This document shows, in pieces, positions 49,379 through 58,774 of a stretch of DNA of 64,000 bases; position 1 is the stretch's first letter; every line of letters starts with the position of its first letter. This DNA comes from Ramlibacter sp. WS9 (GTDB lineage Bacteria > Pseudomonadota > Gammaproteobacteria > Burkholderiales > Burkholderiaceae_C): positions 36,901 to 100,900 of the forward strand of contig NZ_RKMB01000022.1 in assembly GCF_003797765.1 (NCBI RefSeq), given 5' to 3'. Made by a program: the position numbers and the translations under genes. Under the pieces are notes generated by a model. That model did not search any database, had not been told where the DNA came from, and saw only the letters and a list, made by a program, of their open reading frames with translations.

Positions 49379-50623
49379 GTGTCGGAAAGATTCAGTTGGG
49401 AAAGCCTTCGGCCGTGGCCTGCCTATGCCGTCGCGGCTTCGGTGCCCATTTCGCTGGCCGCCACCAATGTCTTCAAGGCCGTGCTGCTGGTCTTCGCGCT
49501 GTCGCTTTTGCTCGGTGCGGTGGCCGGGCGCAGGCGGCTGGAGCCGCTGCAAGGCCGCCGCACATTGGTGGTCATTGCCTTGATGCTGGGCGCCCTGGCA
49601 ATGAGCCTGGGGTACACATCCGCGACCTTGTCGCAGGGCGCCCATGACTGGGTCAAGTACAGCAAGCTGCTGGCGATTCCCTTGCTGCTGCTGGTCTTGC
49701 CCACCCGGCGGCACGCCCTCATCGCCCTCGGCGTGTACGCGTGCGCGCAGCTGTTCGTCGTGGCGTCGTCTTACCTGCTCAGCGTCAACGTACCCCTCCC
49801 CTGGGTCTACAAGACCGTTGTCGAACGCACCTCGGAAGGCGCGGTGTTTTCCAGCTACCTCGACCAGTCGATCATGACCGTCGGCCTGGGGGCGCTCGCG
49901 TGGCACCTGCGCCATGAGATTCCGGGCCGGCATGGCACAAAGATCGGCGTTGCCATCGCCTTGCTGTGCGCGGGCAACGTGTTGTTCCTCTTGCCCGGGC
50001 GCAGCGGCCATGTCGCCTTGCTCGCGGTGCTGACGATGTCGCTGCTGTGGGCGCTCCCGGGCCGGTTGCGTCCGGCCGCGCTCGCGGCGCCTTTGTTGCT
50101 CGTGGCCGCGATGCTGTGGTTGCCGACGGAATTCCGCGACCGGGCCGCGGCCGTGGTGTCCGAAGCCCAGGCCTACCAGCGCGGCGACGTCAAACCCACC
50201 TCGTCGGGCCTGCGCCTGACGTACTGGCGTCGATCGGTCGAGGCCTTCGCCGAACGCCCGATCCTGGGCCATGGGGTGGGCAGCTGGAACACCGAATTCC
50301 GCCGGCTAGAGGGCACTCACCTGCGCAGCGAAGTACAGAACCTGCGCAACCCGCACCAGGAATACCTGATGTGGGCCGTGCAATTGGGTGCGGTGGGCGT
50401 CGCGCTGTTCCTCGCGCTCCTGGCCGCGCTGGCGCATGACGCGTCGCGGTTCACGCCGCCGGTTCGCGAGGCGGCCTGGTCGCTGGTGGTGATCTTCGCT
50501 GCCGTGTGCATGTTCAATTCCATGCTCTACGACGCCCTCATCGGCGACTACTTCTGCATCCTCTTCGGGCTCTTGCTGGCCGCCGGGTCGGCGCCGCAGA
50601 TACCCCAAGCCCGTCCCGCCTGA
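49379..50623 (+). CDS. O-antigen ligase family protein (WaaL/Wzy_C)
   Basis: 414 residues from a GTG with GAGG 10 bases upstream. About 11 membrane segments and a periplasmic loop with GHGVGSWNTEFRR and NPHQEYLMWAVQLG, the Wzy_C/WaaL signature containing the catalytic His. It joins undecaprenyl-linked O-antigen to lipid A-core, or polymerises glycan. Head of the plus-strand LPS cluster. The two functions cannot be separated by sequence alone. Confidence 0.85.
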   Translation: MSERFSWESLRPWPAYAVAASVPISLAATNVFKAVLLVFALSLLLGAVAGRRRLEPLQGRRTLVVIALMLGALAMSLGYTSATLSQGAHDWVKYSKLLAIPLLLLVLPTRRHALIALGVYACAQLFVVASSYLLSVNVPLPWVYKTVVERTSEGAVFSSYLDQSIMTVGLGALAWHLRHEIPGRHGTKIGVAIALLCAGNVLFLLPGRSGHVALLAVLTMSLLWALPGRLRPAALAAPLLLVAAMLWLPTEFRDRAAAVVSEAQAYQRGDVKPTSSGLRLTYWRRSVEAFAERPILGHGVGSWNTEFRRLEGTHLRSEVQNLRNPHQEYLMWAVQLGAVGVALFLALLAALAHDASRFTPPVREAAWSLVVIFAAVCMFNSMLYDALIGDYFCILFGLLLAAGSAPQIPQARPA

Positions 50624-50628
50624 CCGCG

Positions 50629-51708
50629 ATGCTGCGCAAACTCGCCCTCGCCTCCGCGACGCAGCCGCTGAGCCGGCCCGTGCCCGGCGAAAGCGCTGCC
50701 AGCCACCTGGCCGCTGTCGGCCCGGCGAAGGCTGCCCGCCGGGCCGCGTTGCGCCAGGGCGTGCTCTGGCTCACGGGCCAGCGCAAGTTCAAGCATGACC
50801 GTTTCCCCGCAGCTGCGCGCAAGGTCCTGTGGTGCTACTTCGGCGAAGCGCAGCTCGGGGATGCCCTGATGGACCTCGCGCCGCGCTCCCTGCTGCAGGA
50901 GCTGGGGTTCGAAGTCGACCTGTTCACCGTCCCTGCGCTCGCAGCGGTATTCCAGGGCGATCCCTGGCTGCGCAGGGTGGGCTCGCTTGCTTCCGACTTC
51001 GTGGGTGCGGAATACCAGTGTGCGATCGTGCTCAGCAACAAGCGCCGTCCCCTGCAGCCGAAGATGCGCAGCTTCCCGCGCCTGCCGTGGGTGTCGGTGC
51101 ACGAGAACTTCACTGGCCCCAATTTTCATCGCGGCCTTTTTGCGGCGCAGCGCTTGGCGGACCTGGCCGGACAGGCGCTGAGCCCCGCACAGATCGACCA
51201 CCATGGCCGCCAGAAACTGGGGCCGATCCAGCCCGAGCACTCGACCGTGGCGCCCGGTGCCGTTGCGCTCGGCGTGGGCGGCGTCCATGACGCGCGCACC
51301 TATTCCCACTGGGAAGCAGTCATGCGCGAGCTGCTGGCGGCGGGCCGGCGCCGGTTCGTGCTTGTCGGCAGCGACAACGCCAGGACGCAAGCGCAAGCCC
51401 TGGCCCAGGCGCTGTCCGGCAGTGCCGAGGTCGCCGACCTCACGGGCCGCCTGACGCTGCCCGAAACGCGCGCGGTGCTGGATGCCGCTGCCGTGACGGC
51501 CTGCCCCGACGGCGGACTGATGCACCTGGCGCTCACCACGCGCGCGCCCATCGTGCCGCTGTTCGCCGCGAAGATCGCGCCCGAATGGCGGATGCCGGCA
51601 GACTGCACTTACACTGCACTGCGCTCGGCGACGGACCGGGTGTCGGACATTTCCCCACAAGAGGTTGCGGCCATGGTCATGCATTCGCTGTCCGCCGAGC
51701 GGCGATGA
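50629..51708 (+). CDS. Family-9 glycosyltransferase (heptosyltransferase-like)
   Basis: 359 residues from the ATG at 50629, 5 bases after the ligase stop; the upstream frame overlaps that gene. GT-B fold: KVLWCYFGEAQLGDALMD N-terminal motif, RFVLVGSDNA, and the C-terminal VTACPDGGLMHLALTTRAPIVPLFA, which is the GT9 heptosyltransferase nucleotide-binding motif (usually D-S-G-xxH, here PDGGLMH). It adds sugars to the LPS core. A ~65-residue N-terminal extension precedes the usual start. Its stop overlaps msbA by 4 nt. Confidence 0.85.
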   Translation: MLRKLALASATQPLSRPVPGESAASHLAAVGPAKAARRAALRQGVLWLTGQRKFKHDRFPAAARKVLWCYFGEAQLGDALMDLAPRSLLQELGFEVDLFTVPALAAVFQGDPWLRRVGSLASDFVGAEYQCAIVLSNKRRPLQPKMRSFPRLPWVSVHENFTGPNFHRGLFAAQRLADLAGQALSPAQIDHHGRQKLGPIQPEHSTVAPGAVALGVGGVHDARTYSHWEAVMRELLAAGRRRFVLVGSDNARTQAQALAQALSGSAEVADLTGRLTLPETRAVLDAAAVTACPDGGLMHLALTTRAPIVPLFAAKIAPEWRMPADCTYTALRSATDRVSDISPQEVAAMVMHSLSAERR

Positions 51709-53474
51709 ATACAGCCGCAGCGAGTCTCAGGTCGCGCATCGCGCAACTGCTGCCGTACTTCAAAGGCGCCGGCTGGAGCATGCCGGGGCTGCTCATTGCC
51801 ACCATCGTCGTCGCGCTCACCGAGCCGGTCATCCCGGCGCTGATGAAGCCGCTGCTGGACCGTGGTTTCCAGGGCGGCACGCTCTATCTCTGGGTCGTGC
51901 CCGTGGCGTTGCTGGGCCTCTTCGGCATTCGCGGCCTGGCCGGTTTCATCGCCCAGTATTCGCTGGCCTACATGGCCAACCACGCGATGGTGCGGCTGCG
52001 CAGCCGGCTGTTCGGCCGCTTGCTGGACGCGCCGATGACGCTGTTCGGCCAGACGTCCGCCAGCGCCTTGTCCAACACCGTGGTCTACGAAGTGCAGACC
52101 GGCACCCTCCTGCTGGTCAACGCCATGTTGTCGCTGATCAAGGACACGCTGACGCTCGTCGCGCTGATGGGCTACCTGCTCTACCTGAACTGGAAGCTCA
52201 CCCTGATCGTGCTGGTGATTTTCCCCGGCGTGGCCTATGTGATGAAGGTGCTGTCCAAGCGGCTGCATCGCATCACCCAGGCCAGCCAGAAGGCCACCGA
52301 TCGCCTGGCGTACGTGGTGGAGGAGAACGTGCTGGCCCATCGCGTGGTGCGCCTGCACGAGGCGCAGCAGGCCCAGGGCGAGCGCTTCGAGCGCCTCAGC
52401 AGCGAGCTGCGGCGCCTGGCCATGAAGTCCACCATCGCCGCTTCCGCCATGACGCCGCTCACGCAGATGCTGGCCGCGCTCGCACTGTCGGCGGTGATCT
52501 GCACCGCACTGTGGCAAAGCAGCACCAGCGGGATCACCGTGGGCGCCTTCGCCGCTTTCGTGACGGCGATGCTGATGCTGATCTCACCCATCAAGCACCT
52601 GTCGGAAGTGGCATCGCCGATCACGCGGGGCCTGGCCGCCGTCGAACGCGGCCTGGACCTGATCCAGAACACGCCGCCCGAACAGGAAGGCACGCACGAG
52701 GCCGCGCACGCCCGCGGCGAACTGGTGCTGGAAGGCGTGACGGTGCGCTATGCCGGCAGCAACCGCGACGCACTGGAAGCCGTCAGCCTGCGCGTCGATC
52801 CGGGGCAGACGATGGCACTGGTCGGCAGTTCCGGCTCGGGCAAGACGACGCTGGTCAACCTGCTGCCGCGGTTCGTCGAAATCACCAGCGGCCGCATCAC
52901 GCTGGACGGCGTCGAGCTGCGCGATTGGCGCCTGTCGGCGCTGCGCAGGCAGTTTTCGTTCGTCAGCCAGGACGTCGTGATGTTCAACGACACCATTGCC
53001 GCGAACGTGACGCTGGGCCTCCCGCCCGATCGCGAACGCATCGCCCGCGCACTGGAAGCCGCCAACCTCGACGCACACGTCGCCGGCTTGCCGGAAGGGA
53101 TGGACACTGTCGTCGGCCACAACGCCACGCAGCTCTCGGGAGGGCAGCGCCAGCGGCTCGCGATCGCGCGTGCGCTCTACAAGGACGCTCCCATCCTGGT
53201 GCTCGACGAGGCCACGTCGGCGCTGGACACGGAATCCGAGCAGGCCGTGAAGTCCGCGCTCCAGCGCCTGATGGCAGGCCGCACCACGCTCATCATCGCG
53301 CACCGGCTGTCCACCATCGAGCACGCTGACCGCATCCTGGTCATGGGCGCGGGCAAGATCGTCGAAGAAGGCTCGCACGATGAGCTGCTGCGCCGCAACG
53401 GCCACTACGCTCGCCTGTACAACCTGGCTGTGACGAGCGACCTGGACAGCTCGCAAGAGGAAGTTCTGGAATGA
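51705..53474 (+). CDS. msbA: Lipid A export ABC transporter MsbA
   Basis: 589 residues from the ATG at 51705. Six membrane segments in the first ~320 residues (LLIATIVVALTEPVI, GLRGLAGFIAQY region, YLLYLNWKLTLIVLVIF), then an ABC domain: GSSGSGKTTL, LSGGQRQRLAIARAL, ILVLDEATSALDTES. Flops lipid A-core across the inner membrane. Coupled on both sides by 4-nt overlaps, within the LPS cluster. Confidence 0.94.
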   Translation: MNTAAASLRSRIAQLLPYFKGAGWSMPGLLIATIVVALTEPVIPALMKPLLDRGFQGGTLYLWVVPVALLGLFGIRGLAGFIAQYSLAYMANHAMVRLRSRLFGRLLDAPMTLFGQTSASALSNTVVYEVQTGTLLLVNAMLSLIKDTLTLVALMGYLLYLNWKLTLIVLVIFPGVAYVMKVLSKRLHRITQASQKATDRLAYVVEENVLAHRVVRLHEAQQAQGERFERLSSELRRLAMKSTIAASAMTPLTQMLAALALSAVICTALWQSSTSGITVGAFAAFVTAMLMLISPIKHLSEVASPITRGLAAVERGLDLIQNTPPEQEGTHEAAHARGELVLEGVTVRYAGSNRDALEAVSLRVDPGQTMALVGSSGSGKTTLVNLLPRFVEITSGRITLDGVELRDWRLSALRRQFSFVSQDVVMFNDTIAANVTLGLPPDRERIARALEAANLDAHVAGLPEGMDTVVGHNATQLSGGQRQRLAIARALYKDAPILVLDEATSALDTESEQAVKSALQRLMAGRTTLIIAHRLSTIEHADRILVMGAGKIVEEGSHDELLRRNGHYARLYNLAVTSDLDSSQEEVLE

Positions 53475-54343
53475 AGGTTTCGATCAGCGGCTTCACCTTT
53501 ATCCGCAACGGCGTCTCGCTGGGCTTTCCGTTCGAGGAGTCGATCCGGTCGCTGCTGCCGCTCGTGGACGAGTTCGTCGTCGCTGTGGGGCGCGGGGAGG
53601 ACGACACGTTGGCGCGCGTGCAGGCCATCGGCGACCCGAAGATTCGCATCATCGAAACGGTGTGGAACGAACGCATGGCCGACCGTGGTTTCGTCTACGC
53701 GCAGCAGAAGATGATGGCGCAGTACGCCTGCACCGGCGACTGGGCTTTTTACCTCGAAGGCGACGAGGTGGTGCACGAGAGCGAGCTGGATGCCATCCGC
53801 GCCAGCGTCGAGAAGCACCACGGCAACCCGGCTGTCGAGGCGCTGGTGTTCGACTACCTGCACTTCTACGGCTCGCCGGGCTATATCTCCATCAGCCCGG
53901 GCTGGTACCGGCGCGAATGCCGGCTGGTGCGCAACACCATTCGCACGTACGCTCCGGACGGCCAGTACTGGCTGGTGATGCACCAGCACAAGAAACCCCG
54001 CAACCCGCACGGTGCGCTGGCCGGGGCGCACATCTACCACTACGGCTGGGTGCGCCGCGCCGAATACATGCAGGCCAAGCTCGACCAGGTGTCCAAATAC
54101 TGGCAGGGCGCGGTGGTGCCGACGATCAACTACGCCAACTTCGACCCGCAGGCCGTGACGCCATTCAAGGGCACGCATCCGAAGGTGATGGCGCATTGGC
54201 TGGCCACCGAGGCCGAGCAGGAACTGGTGTTCAACCCCGACTACCAGCTCACACGCAAGGAGCGAAAGTACCGCCTGTCGAAGGCCATCGAAAACCTGAC
54301 CGGCCTGGACTTCAGCCGCAAGCACTTCAAGCTGGTGGCCTAA
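53471..54343 (+). CDS. Glycosyltransferase, family-2-like
   Basis: 290 residues. VSISGFTFIRNGV, EFVVAVGRGEDDT, DWAFYLEGDEVVHE (DxD-like) and YISISPGWYRRECRLVRN mark a GT-A enzyme of a subfamily common in LPS/surface clusters. It is co-translated with msbA (4-nt overlap) and faces the GT4 gene, whose end overlaps its own by 4 nt. Sugar unknown. Confidence 0.8.
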   Translation: MKVSISGFTFIRNGVSLGFPFEESIRSLLPLVDEFVVAVGRGEDDTLARVQAIGDPKIRIIETVWNERMADRGFVYAQQKMMAQYACTGDWAFYLEGDEVVHESELDAIRASVEKHHGNPAVEALVFDYLHFYGSPGYISISPGWYRRECRLVRNTIRTYAPDGQYWLVMHQHKKPRNPHGALAGAHIYHYGWVRRAEYMQAKLDQVSKYWQGAVVPTINYANFDPQAVTPFKGTHPKVMAHWLATEAEQELVFNPDYQLTRKERKYRLSKAIENLTGLDFSRKHFKLVA

Positions 54344-55488
54344 GAGACCGTCGAAAGATAAAGCGCTTCGTACCGCCGCGCCGCCTCTTCCCACGTGTGG
54401 TCCCGGGCAAAACGGCGGCCGTTCTCGGACAATTTTGCGGCCAGTGCCGTATCGGCCAGCAGCCGCGACAGCGCTGCGGACAACTGCCGCTCGTTGCGAG
54501 GATCGTCCAGCAGCAATGCATCTTCGCCGTTCTTCAGCAGCGCCGAAATGCCGCAGTACGCAGGCCCGCTCACCACCACCGGAAGTCCGTGCGCCATGGC
54601 CTCCAGCACCACCATGGCGAAGGTGTCGTCCAGCGTCGGATGCACGAGCAGCGTGGCGGCACGATAGGCCAGGCTCACGTCCTTCATCGTGCCGAGAAAG
54701 TGAACCTGTTCGGCAACGTGAAGGCGCCGCGCCTGCTCCTTGTAGGCCGGGATGCCGGCGGGGTTGCCCACCACGGCCAGCATCGTGCCTTCGGGAAGGC
54801 GAGCCATCGCCGCCAGCAAAGCGTCCAGGCCCTTGCGCGCATAGTCGTTCGCGACGAACAGCATCAGCACACCGGATTGCGGCAAGCCCAGGAGCCGGCG
54901 TGCCTCGCCCGGCGATGGCCCCGCGGCCGGCAGGTCTACGCCCGGCGTGATGACCGACATCATCGGCCCCGCGGAGGGATACGCGGCGGCGGCCTGTTGC
55001 CGCAACGTCTCTGAAGCCAGCACGATCGCGCGTCCAGGCTTCCGCTCGAAGCGGGCCGACTCCAGCCTCAGGTTCGCGATAAGGCGAGGGCTGGTGACGA
55101 TCTTCAGCCACGCGAGCGCCAAGGCCCCGTCTCTCCGCCCTACCAGCAAGTTGCCACGCACCGGCTTGACGTGAATGGTCTGGACGTCGCCGTGCCAAGT
55201 GTTCTCATGCGAGTGCACCGCGTCGAAGCCGTGCCGCGTGGCCCACCAGGTGCGGGTCGCGTACCAGAGCTGGTTGATCCAGCGCGGCTTGACCAGCGGG
55301 CGTGAGACCCGGTGGTACACGACGCCGGGAAACTCGTGAACGATCTCTTGCGCGAACACATGCACTTCGTGCCGCGCGGCCAGATGCTCCACGACATGGA
55401 TCGAATAGCTTTCGGCGCCCCCGCCGGCGCGGCTGAACACGCGGTTCAACACGGCGATGCGCAGGCGGCGCGGCGTTTCAGCGGCCAT
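54340..55488 (-). CDS. Family-4 glycosyltransferase
   Basis: 382 residues from the ATG at 55488, which overlaps the deacetylase stop by 11 nt; ATGs at 55506 and 55518 are alternatives. GT-B fold with RIAVLNRVFSRAGGGAESYSI, the donor-binding LFVANDYARKGLDALL and the E-x7-E motif region PTLDDTFAMVVLEAMAHGLPVV. It likely adds hexose to the LPS core (WaaG/RfaG-like context: GAESY). Follows the deacetylase on the same strand. Confidence 0.88.
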   Translation of the reverse strand: MAAETPRRLRIAVLNRVFSRAGGGAESYSIHVVEHLAARHEVHVFAQEIVHEFPGVVYHRVSRPLVKPRWINQLWYATRTWWATRHGFDAVHSHENTWHGDVQTIHVKPVRGNLLVGRRDGALALAWLKIVTSPRLIANLRLESARFERKPGRAIVLASETLRQQAAAAYPSAGPMMSVITPGVDLPAAGPSPGEARRLLGLPQSGVLMLFVANDYARKGLDALLAAMARLPEGTMLAVVGNPAGIPAYKEQARRLHVAEQVHFLGTMKDVSLAYRAATLLVHPTLDDTFAMVVLEAMAHGLPVVVSGPAYCGISALLKNGEDALLLDDPRNERQLSAALSRLLADTALAAKLSENGRRFARDHTWEEAARRYEALYLSTVS

Positions 55489-56212
55489 CGCGGCGCTTGT
55501 CCTCATACCGGGTCGCAACCTTCATCCACAGCACGGGCCACGACGTCGTGCGCAGCACGGGCACGCGCGGCAATTCGAACAAATCGTCGGCAGCATGCGT
55601 GCGGGAACGCTGGGTGGTCGTGCCGGTGGTGTAGCCGGCTTCCCGCACCATCGCCGCATGCTCGGGCCGGTGAAATCCGTAGGGATAGCAAAAGTGCCGC
55701 ACCTCGGTGCCCAGCAGGTCCTGCAGGTCGCGCCGGCAGCCCGCGATCTCGTCGCGAGCCAGGTCGTCGCTGATCTTGAGAAGATCCAGGTGGTTGCGCG
55801 TGTGTCCGCCGGCCTCCTGGCCGCCCGCCACCCATGCCTTGAGCTGCGCCGCGTTCATCAGCCGCTTGGGTGCGACCCCTTTGGCATGGTCCCACATGTT
55901 GGAACCGCCCATCTGGCCACTCACGATGTAGCACGTCGCGCTGAAGCCGTGGCGCTGCAGGACCGGCAGTGCGTGCTCGAGGTTGTTGACGTAGCCGTCG
56001 TCGAGCGTGATCCCCACGACCTTGCCGGTTTTCTCGCCGCGCAGGTACGGCTCCAGCGCCGTCATGGAGAGGCCCTGGTAGCCCAGCACCTTCAGCAGGC
56101 CCATTTGCCGCGCGAACGTCGCGGGCGACACCACCAGGCTGCGATAGGCCGTATCGCGCGGCGGCGTGGCGTCGACCTGGTGATAGGTAAGGATCGGGAT
56201 CGGGGGGCGCAT
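55478..56212 (-). CDS. Polysaccharide deacetylase (NodB family, CE4)
   Basis: 244 residues from the ATG at 56212, overlapping the rng stop as TGATG. NodB motifs: ILTYHQVD, VGITLDDGYVNN (metal Asp-Asp), TRNHLDLLKI with the His of motif 2, CYPYGFHRP, and late hydrophobic stretch. It removes acetyl groups from a surface or wall glycan. Its place among glycosyltransferases favours a LPS/capsule target over peptidoglycan. Confidence 0.88.
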   Translation of the reverse strand: MRPPIPILTYHQVDATPPRDTAYRSLVVSPATFARQMGLLKVLGYQGLSMTALEPYLRGEKTGKVVGITLDDGYVNNLEHALPVLQRHGFSATCYIVSGQMGGSNMWDHAKGVAPKRLMNAAQLKAWVAGGQEAGGHTRNHLDLLKISDDLARDEIAGCRRDLQDLLGTEVRHFCYPYGFHRPEHAAMVREAGYTTGTTTQRSRTHAADDLFELPRVPVLRTTSWPVLWMKVATRYEDKRRDGR

Positions 56213-57696
56213 CAGAGCAGCACGATATCGTACTGTTCCTGCCCCATCGCGCTTTCGCTTTGCAGCGAGATCGGCTTGCCGATGAAATCCGACAGGCCGG
56301 CCAGATGCTGGCTTTCCTCGTCGAGGAACAGCTCGATCACCTTGGGCGACGCCACGACGCGGTATTCGCGCGGATTGAACTGGCGCGCCTCTCGAAGTAT
56401 CTCGCGCAAGATGTCGTACGCCACGCTGCGCGCGGTCTTCACCGTGCCCTTGCCCTGGCAGGCGAGGCAAGGCTCGCACAGCATGTGCGCCAGCGATTCG
56501 CGGGTGCGCTTGCGCGTCATCTCCACCAGGCCCAGTTGCGAGAAGCCGCCCGACATGGTCTTGACCCGGTCGCGCCCCAGCTGCTTGCGGAACTCCGCCA
56601 GCACGGCGTCGCGATGGTCTTCGCGCCCCATGTCGATGAAATCCACGATGATGATGCCGCCCAGGTTGCGCAGCCGAAGTTGCCGCGCGATGGCTTGCGC
56701 CGCTTCCAGGTTGGTCTTGAAGATCGTGTCGTCGAAATTGCGCGCGCCCACGAATCCGCCGGTGTTGACGTCGACGGTGGTCAGCGCTTCGGTCTGGTCG
56801 ACGATCACGTAGCCGCCCGACTTGAGATCGACGCGGCGGCCCAGCGCCTTGGCGATTTCGTCGTCGATCGAAAACAGGTCGAAGATCGGCCGCTCGCCCT
56901 TGTACAACTGCAGCCGCCCGGCAGCGGCCGGCATGAACTCCTGCCCGAAGGCATGCAGCCGCGCGAACTGCTCTTTCGAGTCAAGGCGGATGGTCTGTGT
57001 CTCCTCGCTCACCAGGTCGCGCAGCACGCGCTGCAGCAGGTCCAGATCCTGGTGCAGCAGCGACATCGGCGGCAGGCGGGTGGAAGCCTCCTTGATGCGG
57101 GTCCAGGTCTTGCGCAGGTACGCGATGTCTTCCGCCAGTTCGGCGTCCGACGCGTCTTCGCCATTGGTACGCAGGATGAAGCCGCCGCCCTGCGCGCCGA
57201 CCAGCGCCTGCAGCCGGCCACGCAGCGCTTCGCGCTGCTCAACCGGGATCTTCTGGGAGACGCCCACGTGGTCGTCCTGCGGCAGGAACACGAGCAGGCG
57301 CCCAGCGATGCTGATCTGCGTCGACAGCCGTGCGCCCTTGGTGCCGATCGGGTCCTTGATCACCTGCACCATCAGCGACTGGCCTTCGAACACCTGCTTT
57401 TCGATCGGCACCTGCGGCAGCGTGTTGCGCACAAACCCCGGCGGCTCGCCCTCGGGCTGGCGGTGCCAGACGTCCGCCACGTGCAGGAACGCCGCGCGCT
57501 CCAGGCCGATGTCGATGAAGGCCGACTGCATGCCCGGCAGAACGCGTGCCACCTTGCCCAGGTAGACGTTGCTGACCAGCCCGCGTTCCAGCGTGCGTTC
57601 CACATGCAGTTCCTGCACGGCGCCGTTTTCGACGATGGCCACGCGCGTCTCCTGCGGCGACCAGTTGATCAGGATGTCCTGCTGCATTTGTCTCAC
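56212..57696 (-). CDS. rng: Ribonuclease G
   Basis: 494 residues; the ATG at 57687 (MQQDILINW) is an alternative. S1 domain (NVYLGKVARVLPGMQSAFIDIG), then the RNase E/G catalytic domain with TTVDVNTGGFVGARNF and IIIVDFIDM (catalytic Asp residues), and the zinc-link CEPCLACQGKG. Unlike RNase E it lacks a long C-terminal scaffold. It trims 16S rRNA and some mRNAs. Downstream of maf by 3 bases. Confidence 0.96.
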   Translation of the reverse strand: MRQMQQDILINWSPQETRVAIVENGAVQELHVERTLERGLVSNVYLGKVARVLPGMQSAFIDIGLERAAFLHVADVWHRQPEGEPPGFVRNTLPQVPIEKQVFEGQSLMVQVIKDPIGTKGARLSTQISIAGRLLVFLPQDDHVGVSQKIPVEQREALRGRLQALVGAQGGGFILRTNGEDASDAELAEDIAYLRKTWTRIKEASTRLPPMSLLHQDLDLLQRVLRDLVSEETQTIRLDSKEQFARLHAFGQEFMPAAAGRLQLYKGERPIFDLFSIDDEIAKALGRRVDLKSGGYVIVDQTEALTTVDVNTGGFVGARNFDDTIFKTNLEAAQAIARQLRLRNLGGIIIVDFIDMGREDHRDAVLAEFRKQLGRDRVKTMSGGFSQLGLVEMTRKRTRESLAHMLCEPCLACQGKGTVKTARSVAYDILREILREARQFNPREYRVVASPKVIELFLDEESQHLAGLSDFIGKPISLQSESAMGQEQYDIVLL

Positions 57697-57699
57697 TAT

Positions 57700-58335
57700 C
57701 TAGATCTTGAAACCCAGCCCGCGCAGCAGCTGCGTGGTTTCGTGCATGGGCAAACCCATGATGCCAGAGTAGCTGCCGCTGATGTGCGAAATATAGGCCG
57801 CCGCCCTGCCCTGCACCGCATAGGCGCCGGCCTTGCCCATGGGCTCGCCGCCCTCGACGTAGTTTTTGATCTGCGCGGGCGTCATCGCCGCGAAGGTGAC
57901 GCGTGAATCGCTCAGCGCCTCCTGGCGTTTGCGGCCCGATTGCACCGCCACGGCCGTCAGCACCCGATGCGTGGACCCGGACAGCTCGCGCAGCATGCGC
58001 GCCGCGTCTTGCGCATCGGCCGGCTTGCCGTAAATCGTGCGGCCCCGCGCCACCGTCGTGTCCGAGCACAGCACCGGCGCGGGCGGGAGGCCGCGGCGCT
58101 TCATGCGCGCCAACGCGGCGTCGAGTTTGAGCCCGGTCACCCGCACGACGTAGCGGGCCGGTGCTTCGCCGGGCAGCACGTCTTCGAGCGACTCGGTATC
58201 TTCGCCGGCGTCCGGCAGCAGCAGTTCATGCCGGATGCCCAGCTGCTCCAGCAGTTGCCTGCGGCGCGGGCTTTGGGATGCCAGGTAAACGAATGTGGGC
58301 TTCGGATCATTCACGGTGATAGGGATGGTTCGCAT
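57700..58335 (-). CDS. maf: Maf-type nucleotide pyrophosphatase (dTTP/UTP)
   Basis: 211 residues. LASQSPRRRQLLEQLG, VLCSDTTVARGRTIYGKP and the late GSYSGIMGLPMHET fit the YhdE (dTTP/UTPase) branch of Maf. It removes modified nucleotides and can arrest septum formation. Its first 29 bases overlap the end of rlmH on the same strand, unusually long for this operon; a shorter start around the V8/GTG would still overlap. Confidence 0.92.
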   Translation of the reverse strand: MRTIPITVNDPKPTFVYLASQSPRRRQLLEQLGIRHELLLPDAGEDTESLEDVLPGEAPARYVVRVTGLKLDAALARMKRRGLPPAPVLCSDTTVARGRTIYGKPADAQDAARMLRELSGSTHRVLTAVAVQSGRKRQEALSDSRVTFAAMTPAQIKNYVEGGEPMGKAGAYAVQGRAAAYISHISGSYSGIMGLPMHETTQLLRGLGFKI

Positions 58336-58774
58336 TGATCGACCATGCGCGGTACAGCTGTTCCACCAGCAACACCCGCACCATCGCGTGCGGCAGCGTC
58401 AGATCGGACAGGCGGACGCGCTCGTGCGCGGCCTGCTTGAATCCGGGATCGAGCCCGTCGGGACCACCGATCACCAGCGCCACATCGCCGCCCTGCATTT
58501 GCCAGCCTTTGAGGCGCGACGCCAGGGCCACTGTGGTGAGCGCGGTGCCGCGCTCGTCCAGCGCCACCACGTGCGTGCCCTTGGGAATGGCCGCCTCGAT
58601 GCGCTGCCTTTCGGCGGCGTAGAGCGTTTCCAGCGTCTTGGAAGCGCGCGGCTCGGTCTTGACGGCCTTCAGTTCCACGCGCAGTTCAGGCGGGAAGCGC
58701 TTGGCATAGTCGTCCCAGGCGGTCTGGGCCCAGTCGGGGACCCGCTGGCCGACCGCCACGACCAGCAGCTTCAT
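58307..58774 (-). CDS. rlmH: 23S rRNA pseudouridine-1915 N3-methyltransferase RlmH
   Basis: 155 residues, the family's standard size. MKLLVVAVGQRVPDW opening, VALVIGGPDGLDPGF (SPOUT knot, SAM site) and SDLTLPHAMVRVLLVEQLYRAWSINANHPYHRE ending are diagnostic. It methylates Psi1915 in 70S ribosomes. Commonly paired with rsfS, as here, with a 4-nt overlap. Confidence 0.97.
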   Translation of the reverse strand: MKLLVVAVGQRVPDWAQTAWDDYAKRFPPELRVELKAVKTEPRASKTLETLYAAERQRIEAAIPKGTHVVALDERGTALTTVALASRLKGWQMQGGDVALVIGGPDGLDPGFKQAAHERVRLSDLTLPHAMVRVLLVEQLYRAWSINANHPYHRE

